In this document: positions 10,942 through 21,730 of the stretch, piece by piece | Layout of the letters: every line of letters begins with the position of its first letter | Numbering within the stretch: position 1 is the stretch's first letter | Assembly (NCBI RefSeq): GCF_000524195.1 | Contig: NW_020170389.1 | Span: 294,329-358,328 of the forward strand | DNA: 64,000 bases | From: Echinococcus granulosus | Lineage: Eukaryota; Platyhelminthes; Cestoda; Cyclophyllidea; Taeniidae | Direction: 5' to 3' | The notes under the pieces: model-generated | The model's database searches: none | Told to the model about the DNA's origin: nothing | What the model saw: the letters and a program-made list of their open reading frames with translations, nothing else | Made by a program: the position numbers and the translations under genes

Positions 10942-12382
10942 TGTACTTTGAATACAATTCTAAGTGGGTGGCTCCATGGAGAGCTTTTTTGGTGTTCTCT
11001 TTTCTGTTTTACTTCACTCGATCTATTGCGTTTTCATGTACAACATTCCTGATCGGGTGTTCATGGAATGTTTTAGCGTGGTCCATTCCTTGCATTTTAA
11101 CGGATTTGCTATCCTGTGTGACAATTTCTCCGTATGTTGGTGAATGAAAGACAAGGGACTTTTACGAACTAGGTTTATCTGTCCGTTAAAGGCCGGCCAT
11201 GTTTTGTGTTGAATAGTGTTGTTTTGAGGCTTCACTGTTTTTGATCACTCGACTGGTTATTTATCGCTCCTCAAGATGTGTTATTCCCCCCAAAAGTATA
11301 TTTCTTTTTATAAGAGTTGGTTGCCTTGCTTTATGCGTACCAAGGGGTGTTCAACCGCGTTGTGTCTAGTTTGATTAACTCCCCTTGTCATTTGGATAAA
11401 TTCTGCTTTGCTCATTAACGTGAAGGGGTGTGTTCTTGCCTTGCTTTTAAAGCTAAACAGGTGCTTTGGGCCTAGGTATCTGTGCGACAGCGGTGCATTT
11501 GCCATGTTTTTAGGTGATTTAAGAAACAGCTGGCGTATGTGTGCCAAAGTTGTTGCTGTTTGGCTGATGGAGTCGTACATTTGCGTGTCATACACAGGTT
11601 GCCACCTTCAGGGACCAGCTCCACGTTATTCCTGCTTTTGAGTGAAATAGTTCCGGCATTTGTTTCACGTGTAGATTCATTTTTGAGTTTTCTCAGGCAT
11701 TAACCGGACGCGCGTCACGCCTACTAGACAAAAAAACTCCCAAATATTGTCAAGAGATGAGATTGGGGTGGCGCAATCCGCTTCATCTAGCTCTTTCAAA
11801 GAATGGCTTCAACATCGCCATAGATTTAAGTTTTACTCCCGCTGCGATTGCGGCACCCGGGTATTCTGTGTTCACGATTGGGCTACTTGTAACTTCCTAA
11901 GAAACGAGAACGCGTCATTTTGCATGGGAATCCACATACTCGGTGGATACGACAATGACAACCAAAAGCCACACCTAAGCTGTCTGAACTGCACAATCGA
12001 ATGCAAACAGATGGGGGTGGAGGGCCGACACCAGAGGTGGGCGGTGGACGTTGTCATTTTACATACTAGATGAGAGTTTATGAAAGACGGTTCGAAAATC
12101 CACTAATAATTGTGCGAGTCGGGCACAGCCACTCTGCTTAGCTCAAAACGGGCAAGAACGAGTTAATTTCGACAAAAAGTCGCAGTATCGTATTGAGTTA
12201 GTAAGAAATTTGAAATATCCTAGACAGATGCAACCAAAAGTAACGGAAGAGGGGCGAGGATAGTGTTAAGATAATCGAGTGAAAGCAGAAGCAAAGGAGA
12301 GGACAACACAGGAGCCAAAAGCTGTTGGTCGTGATTGTTGCATTGATGCAGGCATTGTCATGAGAGGGAGGGAGGAGGTGAG
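10942..12382. other. Intergenic between convergent eEF1B and ILK
   Basis: Contains the presumed 3' UTR of eEF1B. No canonical AATAAA is close to its stop; AATACA occurs at 10953. Several 60-108-codon ORFs occur on both strands with no family resemblance, and I do not support any of them. Confidence 0.4.
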
Positions 12383-15300
12383 TCAATGCGTTGGTGTGGA
12401 TTGTCCGGCCCTTTCGCGCATTTTATCGAGTAGTGGGAGAAGCATGTCAAAGCGCGGTCGCTTGCCCGGATCCTCGTTCATGCAGAGATCTAACAAGCGC
12501 ACCATTCGCACGTCCATGCTTGCCAAGCGTGGCAGTCTCAGACTCTCCGTCGCCACCTAAAATTTGTGGCCAGTATTACATTAATGTTCATCAGTCATGC
12601 ATACAATTCCCGTAAAGTATTTGCAAAGGGGTCTAAATCTAAGGTTTGCGTACCTCATGTACAAAAAGCGTCCAAATCAAATCAGGAATTATAAATGGAC
12701 ACCTACCCACCTTCCGTGATGGTACCGAGTTCTACAGTCGACTCCTAAAAGCCCAAACACGTGTCATGCCTGCAGCACTCCACTCCACTCCACACGGCTA
12801 TACCTCAGTCCAATCCAATCCAGCCCAGTCTGGACAACCCTCATCACTATGGCCACCAGGCAACAGTCCCAGCGGCTGCGTCCATGCAATAACCACACAG
12901 GATCATCCAATAAGGATCTTCCCAACGAGAACCAAGGTGTCGAGCCCCATACATAGAGGACCTTAAGCATACCACAATACGGCATGATACAACACGACAC
13001 AAAACTACGCGGGTCGCACGTCACTTTGATGGGATCCTCACCAACTCTGTGGTAAGGAATTTTTGCAGTGTATGTGTTCCAAAACGGTCAGCCATTAACT
13101 TTCTTGACTGTAGCGATTCCACCCCAAACTTACACCCCACAGCACAGCAATCATTCGACGTGAGCGTGGAACGCCTGCCTAATCCTGAATCCCTGGTTAA
13201 TCGACAAACAATCAACTTGCGAAATTGTGCAAGGGATGAATCTTTCCAATGACAACGGCAAACACAAAACAATCTTTAGGTGAACGAACAGCTGGGCTTT
13301 CCTAGAGTTCCAACGTACAGTTGGTGCTGTCAATGATGAAATGAAGTAAATGACCCCAGAATGCTCCAGGCATGTCAACAACTTTTCCGTGTCAAAGCTG
13401 CCTCTCATTTATTATTTAAATACGGGAGAGAAAAAAATTCCTTGCTCATTGACTTCTGTTAAGAGAACCCTGATTTGACCTGAACTTTCCCCCTCCATGT
13501 GCTTGGAACTCGAGACAACAAGGCCGTTCCTTGGGTCGAGGCGTGCGTATTCAACGAATCCCTCTTATTTTACGAAATACTGCCTAATTGTCTCGTGTTC
13601 TCAGTTTAGCAGTTAGTACCATCTTTTGATGCATTTCCACTGTCTTATATACAACCCCCTTGATACAATAAATGGATTAAACAAACATCCATTACCTCCG
13701 TGGAATTTGAAAGCCGCATCAGCCAATTATCGCCCGTTCGCTCACTGGCTATCCTTCCCGTTTCCTCTGGTGATGCATTTCGAACGTGCATGGGTCGCCT
13801 TAACCCATATCAATTCAAATTCGAAGCAACACCTTTATCTGTTCACACAAGGTGCCTAGTTTTAGTGTCAGTGTCGCTGATGGGTGGTTCATCTTGATCG
13901 TTGTTATTTGTTTCCCAGTACATTGAAGGTGTGTCACCGTCACCGTGTTAAACGCATGTGAGTCCTAAACACCATTTGAATTTTTGCATTTTAAGAGCAG
14001 GTAGCAATTGAGATTTGCAGCAGCGCAGACGACCGTAAGTACTAAACACACAAATGTAACACCTTGGTAGGAAAGCCTGAACAAAAAGTTCTCAATTACT
14101 GCATATTGTTTCAGTATTTGTCATTATTGAAGGTAAAGATGAGCTTAATAACCCTAATAAAGGGGGTGACAAGGTGAGAGAAGGACTTATGCCTATAAAC
14201 ACAGAGATGTGTAAGGGTAATGATCTCGCGGATAATTGCATCAGAAAAGCTAACAGTTGGAAGACCTTTTTACCATTTCACGTGCTTTCAGCCCGTCCAA
14301 CTTAACCTCGTTTTTGGGCTTAAAAGCGTCATGACCAACGCGGACAATGTGTCTGGTTCTTTGATTGCATCTCCTCCAGTCAGTTGACTCCTTCAGATAT
14401 CCATGTTACCGAGATATAGCACACTTGTGGAACTCATACTCTGGAACATCAACACAATTTCTGACTTCCATCCAGAGAATGGAACAACTGATGACGGAAG
14501 GGTGTGGATATCCCATCTGGTCCAATTAAAAACACATGTGTTCAATCGTAGTCCTAATCAGAGTGATTAATGAACAGAGCGAGGCAATTTTACGTCAAAT
14601 ATAAGCATAAAACACTGACCTGCATTCCAATGACCATGGGATCGAGTCCTTCAAACGGCTCCATACGAGTGATCAACTCCCACAAAATCACTCCAAAACT
14701 CCACATATCCGAGGCCTGCAGGTTAATATCCTGTGGCTTCTTCTGGAGAGCTACAACACCAGCAAGAGAATGAAAGGCATGAGATATTTGAAATAAAGCA
14801 CTTTCAACCACAAGTAACAAACGCACCTTCAGGAGACATCCAAGCGGGGTTATACTCCCTGAACTTCTCATGGAAGGAAAATTTGTAGTCCGCCATGTCT
14901 AGACGCGCAGTCAGCATCTCGTCCTCGGGCATGTCCTCCTCCACAGGGCTGCCGATCTTGGCCACATCCTCGTCAACCTAGCAGGAGGAATCGAAGGCGA
15001 TTAAGCCTATACAGTGGGTTTGAATCTATTTTAGGTATATTTTTGATTGAGTATGCCTTTTGAGTCTCCCACACTCAGGTAGCTGAACTGGTGGCAAAGC
15101 TATTCTACTTGTCTCAGCTATTCCGTAGGCTAACGATTCCAAAACCATATCACTCACGATCGCCGAATGGACAATTCTAGCGCCACATTGACGACTAGAT
15201 ACCACACCAAAACACCACAGAAGTATGACATCTACCGTGAATGGTTGAATTTGCAGAAACTCGCAATAAAAAAATCACCACAATAATGCCGTGTTTGGGC

Positions 15301-18300
15301 AAATGAACTAACTTTGAAGTCTGAGTAAGACCCAGCGATGCAATAAAACAGTTTAGAGCGAATCGAAATCGCCCGCAAAACTGCTTAGAGTATTAATAAG
15401 AAAATAGTTAAGCATAAGCAGCTTGGAAAAACCAAATATGTGATGAATGCGTCTTCTGCATGACGATAGTTCCAAGTATGCAGGCCTTATAATACATTCA
15501 GTTGTACTCCGGGCGAAACACTGAGACATCATAAGTGGATGAAAACTGGGCCCTCCAATTAGAAACACGATGAAAAGTGGACAAAATCTACCTTTATTTC
15601 CAGAACAACTAAGTCCCAGGATTGGTGGCGGGAAGTCATAGAAAAAAGTTCAACAATCAAATGTGGGTAGGCATGGGGCTAGACGATAGTACACACCAAT
15701 ATTGCTTAGTTGTCTACAGATTCACTTCTAGCTCTAGGAAATAAAATAGGTGGACGAGTACATTGGACCACTAGAGCAGACAGTTGAAACCTGGGAGGTG
15801 TCTCAGGCTGGACTGACGCACAGCGATGGAAAGATAGAAGGTATTCTTGCATTTCTAATCGGAATGACCGATAAAACAGAGCGATATGAAAAAGTTTTTT
15901 GTAACAATTCGTCCGTGCTGGTGATGCACACTCGGCGTGTGAGTGCGGCTCGACGATATTGTTGAATGCCCTCCCATAGATTCTGTTACACACCAGCTTG
16001 AGGCAGAGCCAATGCATGCTCCCATCAGTTGAATTAAGTTTGTTTGACTGCAGAGGCATACTTTCTCACAGAGCGCAAATGTACAACTAATTGGAAGGTA
16101 AACTATTCTAGTACAGCCATTTTATGAGGACTTCACACCAAGCCATGAAATTTCAGCCTAATTTCGACTCGTTAGCGAAAAAAAACTAGGGAAATTGTGA
16201 ATGAATACCAGTACGATTCGGCCACAAGAAAAAAGGGTGAAGAACCTGGCAATGACGCCGGGTAGCAATAGCAGAACCCGCAACAATGGAGTGCTTAGAT
16301 TTGATTAGCTACTCAAGAGAACAAGCTGAGATTCTAGTCGAACGTTCTATTCCTGAACACCCAAAAGGACTGTCACAATACCCATGCACAATCAAATATA
16401 TCCTGTTTAAATTAGATTAAAAGTAAAAAGCCTCCTCATGCTACCATAGATAGAATTATATAATTGTGGAATGAGATGGGTGGATAGATGAATGCGGGAT
16501 AAATTCTCAGTTTGCCTTCTGCAAAGTCCACTCCAACTGTGCTTAATCCCGCTTAGAATCGCAATGACGACTTACAAGGACGTGTCGCGAGTTGAGTCTA
16601 AAGTTTGGCACCTTGAGCTCGGGAGAGTGGAGGAATTCCATGCCCCTGGCAATGTCCAAGGCGAAGCGGAGAGCCTGGCGCAAAGAGATAACCGGTGGTG
16701 CCTGCTGTTGTTGCTGCTGTGATTTCGGTGAGGGATGTAGAAGGCCGTAGAGCGAACCAAAGGGCATGAACTCGCTGATAAGACAGAGGCGTGGTGTGGC
16801 GTTGAAAATCGCCAGCACGGGCAGGATGTTAGGGTGGTTAAAAATGCGCAAGCGCGGGAACTCCTCCTTGAAGTCACGCGCCTGTTAATAAAATATTTCC
16901 GTGGATAAGACGGTAGATCACATGAACAGAGTCAATATACACAAAAAGTGTTGCCTTGTTGAATTTCTAATGTGTAAATCGGTGAGGGAATAGGGAAATT
17001 ACACGCAGCTAGTTGCAATCAAAGTGCATGAGGAAAAAAGCTAGTGAAAGATCGGATTTAAAATTACAAACTTGTAGTTTAAGACAACTTCCCACTTCCC
17101 ATACTTTTATTACAGTAGAAACAAGAGGTACATTAAAGAAGCTTCCATAGCCTTAATTGTTGCACTAGAAAGGGAGTGTTTTGGGACTGTTTCTTTCAAA
17201 AACACCGACTCCCCTTGCAGTATAAGTAAGCTATCACCCCGGAATGGGGATGAGGACCAAACATGGGATTGAATTACATTAAATATGGTTAAACAGCGTT
17301 CTATTATATTCTCCTTCCGTTGGCGTGGTGATAACTTCCCCTCTCGTATGGTCATCGAAAATAACTGCCCCAATGCAACGGAGGCAGAGCACTCGGAACG
17401 CCCAGTTAAAAGTTCCCATCAAAGCTACCAAAAGATTAACTCTGGAACCGTTTCTTTAAAATGGACCATCTGTTGCAGACATCAGTGAGGAAACTTCGTG
17501 GTGACGATAAATTCATCCATGCCCTGGTCCACGAAAGGTTGGCGTGCAGGAAATTGCATCAAAGAAATGTGAACTTAAAAAATCCCTTACAAGCACCTCA
17601 AAGTCAGTCTTATGAAACCAGCTAACTTTTCTATTTTACCATTACCCGTAATCCGGTTGGAACTATGACTGGTGAGCCACATGAGGGCTCAAAAAGTGAC
17701 TAGTCAGAGTGGTCAAAATGTCTTGAGAAGTACGTCTAAAACATACCAAATTCCCTGAACTTTGGGCTGAACGTATAAAAAAGACCGTTTTGAACAGATA
17801 CAGAGTGCATAGCTTGTCACTCCAATTGTTACCATTAGTAATGGGAAAATTACTTGGGAAATTGTTGATAGCCACATTCTGATTTGAAGCTAACACTGAC
17901 TTTTACCTCATATTACAAACGTGTTTCGAGGGCTTTTATCTTTACTTCGTTCAGTCGCAAGACGATGCGGGTAGCAGTGTTTCTCACAGGAAAAAAGCAC
18001 CAGTTCCATAATCATGAACTGGTTTGGTTTATGAACTAAACTATATGAACACACAGGCTAGGCGGGTAAGTGTTTCAAAATCTCCTCTCCATTTAAAGTA
18101 ACTCACAGAAGCCACCTACCTGCCTGTCAGTGTAATGTCTCAGCTTCAGCATCTTCACAACAACTTCCTTATTCCGGAAGAAACCACGCAGAACCTCCGC
18201 TCCATGACCATCTGCAAGCGCACCAGAGAGTTCAACATCCCGCGGGTCCCAGGCATCCCCATCCAACTTATAGACGGTCGCATCCCTCGCTCGGGTCTTC

Positions 18301-20160
18301 GTTCCGATCCAACTCTGATCTCGGAAGGGTCGCCGACGCGTCAAATCAGCCCCGTAGCTCTGTGCCATCGGTGCTAGCATCGCTGCTGCACGCGGACGCG
18401 CAATTTCCAATGGTGTGTAGCCATACTTGTTCTCCTGCATCAGGCTTGCTCCAAACTTTATCAACAGCTGTAAAAAAAGGTGTATTTAACTACGCAAGGC
18501 CTAATAATCCCTCCGGCACGCTGATGATGAGGCATCCTACAGGGAGTGGATACTAAACCCAAACAGCCAAGGAAGATACCGTCCGTAGATGGCTCAAATC
18601 TGTGAGAATGTGACACGGAAAGTTTAACCTTTGGCAAGACTCCAATTCCCATTTCCGCACAATAACCAAGTCCCCAAACGAAACGATTTATGCTAATCTG
18701 AGGACATAATACTTTTCTTCCTTGTGTTTTTCTCTCCCAAATGTTACCACGAAGCGAATGGCCTTCGAAGTAGGCTTACAGCAAAATGTGACTCGGCTTT
18801 GAGTACTAACTCTCAAATTAATCCTTCTGTGATCAGCTTCACCTATAGAACAAGCAATATTCAGAAATCTGTTCCAGCTATTCAGCACGTACTATCACCA
18901 ATGGAATGGGCGTATTGCGGTATGGCCTTTGTTCCTATTTTACGGATGACAACAGTTCAAAGGAAGACTCGTCATGGATGGAGCACAAAAGCAATCACGG
19001 GGATCAGAGAGGACGACGCTCAAAAGAAGAAACCTATTTAATAGAACAAATTCGTCTAAATGTATATTCAACTACCCAAGCTCCTCAGCCTTCTCAAATT
19101 CTCCCACTATCCTGTCTATAGATTTCAAGCCCTTCTGTATCCATAAAATAGACCATTCTGCAATTGCAAGTCCATTACAGACCCAGGGATTACTAGGAAG
19201 GCATTACAATACAGATAAATGCATGTAGCTTGACTAGCCTTAACCAGACACACAAAGTAAAAAGAACTATCGCATCGGATAGGGACATAGAGTCCTATAT
19301 TTACCCGTCAAAACACACGCCTTCATGGTGGCACTACACTCAGTAGCCGACTAGGAATCGGCAAATATGGCACATCACTTCTCCCAAAAGCCCAAACACG
19401 TCGTACCTGCACCAGCCCGCGTCACTCCACACGGCTATACCTCAATCCAATCCAACCCAGCCCAGTCCGGGCAACCCTCATCACTATGGGCACCGGAAAA
19501 TAATCCCAGTGACCGCATCCATGCAGCGGCCACATAGGATCATTCGACAAGTTTCTTCACACCAAGAACTAAGGCGTCAGGCCTCAATCTCCCCATAGCT
19601 CCTTTCTTTAGAGGACTTCAAGCACACGCACAGATGAGGAATGGAGATAGGCTGTTCTAGGATAACCAAGCCGTACTGGCAAATTTTTCTATTCTGAAGC
19701 CTTACAGGTATCAGCTAGTTAGAATTCGTGTCAAGAAATCCCGTTTTACGCCTTAAAATTAGAGGTTTTAAAACCTCAAAAGTGCCGGCTTGACGCGGGA
19801 TCTAACCTCAGCAATTTCATGGTGATTCCAGAAGCATGCATAATGCAAGGCCGTGTTCCCGTGCTCATTGGACGCGTCGACAGCGAGACGAAAATTATTG
19901 AGGAGGAAGTAGACGATGTCGTAGTGGCCGTGCGCGGCAGCGAGGTGGAGGGCGGTGTCGTCACCCAGATTAGTGGCGTTAACGCGGGCCCCGCGGGAGA
20001 TAAGAAGCTCTACAATTGCCCTACGACCCTCTCGCGCCGCCCAATGGAGCAAGGAGAAGCGGTGCTCGTCACCCTGGTTCACGTCATTCTCAGTCATATC
20101 CAGCCACAGGCGTGTCTCCGCCAGGTTGCCCTCCCGCACATGCCCTATTATAGCCTCCAT
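12383..20160 (-). CDS. ILK: Integrin-linked kinase (ILK, pseudokinase)
   Basis: Scaffold of the ILK-PINCH-parvin complex linking integrin tails to actin. Exons (minus): 19807-20160, 18120-18467, 16576-16881, 14827-14977, 14620-14750 and 12383-12556. All junctions are GT-AG and in phase, giving 487 residues against about 452 in vertebrates. Ankyrin repeats occupy residues 1-150 (e.g. [33 protein letters not shown]). The kinase-like domain runs from about 190 to the end: VVVK lysine at 223, [20 protein letters not shown], then FRLNSR in place of the catalytic HRD loop and ADYK in place of DFG. It is therefore a pseudokinase, as in other animals. The APE-like segment is WMSPEALQKKP and the tail is [16 protein letters not shown]6 run at 289-294 and an acidic insert at about 342-357 explain the extra length. 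The start is the ATG matching the family N-terminus; an upstream in-frame ATG is ignored. Confidence 0.96.
12749..12968 (+). repeat. Dispersed repeat, copy 1 (ILK last intron)
   Basis: About 200 bp, imperfect direct match to 19388-19624. Shared blocks include CACACGGCTATACCTCA, CAACCCTCATCACTATG, the ACACGT start, and GAGGACnTnAAGCA at the end. No coding potential. It could be a degraded non-autonomous element. Confidence 0.75.
14167..14575. other. ILK intron sequence, nothing recognised
   Basis: Representative of the large ILK introns (1238-2063 nt apart from one of 76 nt). Apart from the two dispersed-repeat copies I see no embedded gene in them. Confidence 0.35.
19388..19624 (+). repeat. 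Dispersed repeat, copy 2 (ILK first intron)
   Basis: Same family and orientation as 12749-12968, with scattered substitutions and small indels. Both copies lie antisense to the ILK transcript. Confidence 0.75.
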
Positions 20161-20761
20161 TGCTAAAAGGAATGAAGCTGAGCACACAATCAAACTACCC
20201 TATACAGTTCAGCACAGTTCCAACGATCTTTCACCAAGCAGCTGGCTAACTCATCTGAAATCGTAAAGTCACTTACTTGTTTGACTAATTGATGAACAAA
20301 AGCAATTATTTAATTACTCATAATGCGTAAAGAAAACCAAGCCCTAGACTGTTTATGCACCCAGTCACTCATCCATTCACTAGCATCGGTATACCGCCAA
20401 TGACATGACTTCTTATAAGCCCACAAACTCAAACGAACATGAGAAGATTTATCAGTGCTGGTTTTCCGCCCTCAAACAACCAATAAAACCGGATATACTA
20501 AATGTTACTATAACTCTCATTAGTTAGAATGTCACTCAGTACATGCAAAAATCGTGAAAAAGTAAGACATGCAAATTAGGGGTTCTACCAAATATACTGT
20601 ATTTGAATTAGGAATTATTACACCAATTCAGTTCAATTGCTATGGATGCCTAATCGTTAGCAAAGAAAACCCTTAAAATCAAAAAATTGAAGCATGCCAC
20701 CAAACAAACTGAAGAAAGAGTGATGGTACGCAAAATAGATGTATTCATACAATTCCTTGTT
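20161..20761. other. Intergenic ILK-RRP8
   Basis: About 600 bp between two genes on the same strand. A pyrimidine-rich 3' splice site (AG at 20163-20164) lies 2 nt upstream of the ILK ATG, so a 5' UTR intron or trans-splice acceptor is likely. No ORF supported. Confidence 0.4.
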
Positions 20762-21730
20762 TCATCGCTTTTTGTACAAACACGGATTGATGGTGACATT
20801 CGGCAGACTAGACACAACCAGATTTGATATATCCTTCACCTTAGACAATCGACCATGGGCAAAATATGTGTCCTTTGTGATCTCCCATTGCGTTATTTCG
20901 AAGCCAAAGGGCTTAAGAAGCCTGAGGAATTTTTTAAATGATAAGCCAAAGCGGCTAGCAACTTCCACTATTAGAAGAGTCCGACTAAAGTGAGTATTAG
21001 TAGTAAAGATAGTAACAAACCCCATCTTTAATAGCCGATTTGCCTCGTATAAGAAATCGCGACAGTTTGTTCCCATTAGCGCAAGACAAAAGAGAACAAC
21101 ATCTACCGAAGAGTGAGCCAGAGGTGTCTTAGTGGAAAAAAAACAACAAAGAATAAGGCAGAAAATAAAATAAATGCGAATACTACCTTTCAAGAATAAC
21201 ACATACATGAGCCATGTCGCAGGCAGTAACTCTTTCATTCACAGCAACCAAATCAAAAGAATGGACGGTGGCTACTTTTCCCAAGCGCAATGCGAGTCGC
21301 GCATCGCCACAACCCATATCCGCAACAACTGGTTTTTTCTTAAAACCATTCCTGATAACTTCTTCAGCCCATGTTAAAGGATCGTATGGCCATTTTTGCA
21401 GCTGATTTTGAAAACCCTCATGATATAACTTAAAAGCAGATGGGTTCTCCGAAAAATATCGTGAAGCATCCTCGCTTGAACACTTGTACAACTTTTCATT
21501 CAGGAATCGGAATCTTCGACGATTAAGTGAAATAATGAAGAATACATAGATGCCCGGATTTCTGAAGTTAATATGTCTCCGCCTTCATGAGCATGTTCCC
21601 TACTTCGCACTCCACCGCCTTTGCTCTTATTTTTAGTTTTAAATTTGTGCTTTTTAGAAAGCGTCACCTTCAGTGGTGCCTCAGATGCTTTGAGAGCGAC
21701 TCTTAGACCCCTCAAGTAGGATGAATCCAT
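20762..21730 (-). CDS. RRP8: RRP8 / nucleomethylin, rRNA-processing methyltransferase
   Basis: SAM-dependent methyltransferase of the nucleolus; in yeast and human RRP8 methylates adenosine N1 in large-subunit rRNA. Exons (minus): 21546-21730, 21207-21513, 21021-21127 and 20762-20984, giving 273 residues. Vertebrate RRP8 is about 456, so the basic N-terminal tail is much shorter here (lysine-rich, residues 20-38). Diagnostic pieces are FRFLNEKLYKCSSEDA, LYHEGFQNQLQKWP, the SAM motif VVADMGCGDARLAL (about 124-137), FDLVAVNERVTACDM, SSVDVVLFCLALMGTN, IVEVASRF and the C-terminal NPCLYKKR. Introns are 32, 79 and 36 nt. The first (21514-21545) restores frame between two conserved segments, but a genuine frameshift is the alternative. 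An AG at 21734-21735 lies 3 nt upstream of the ATG. Confidence 0.93.
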
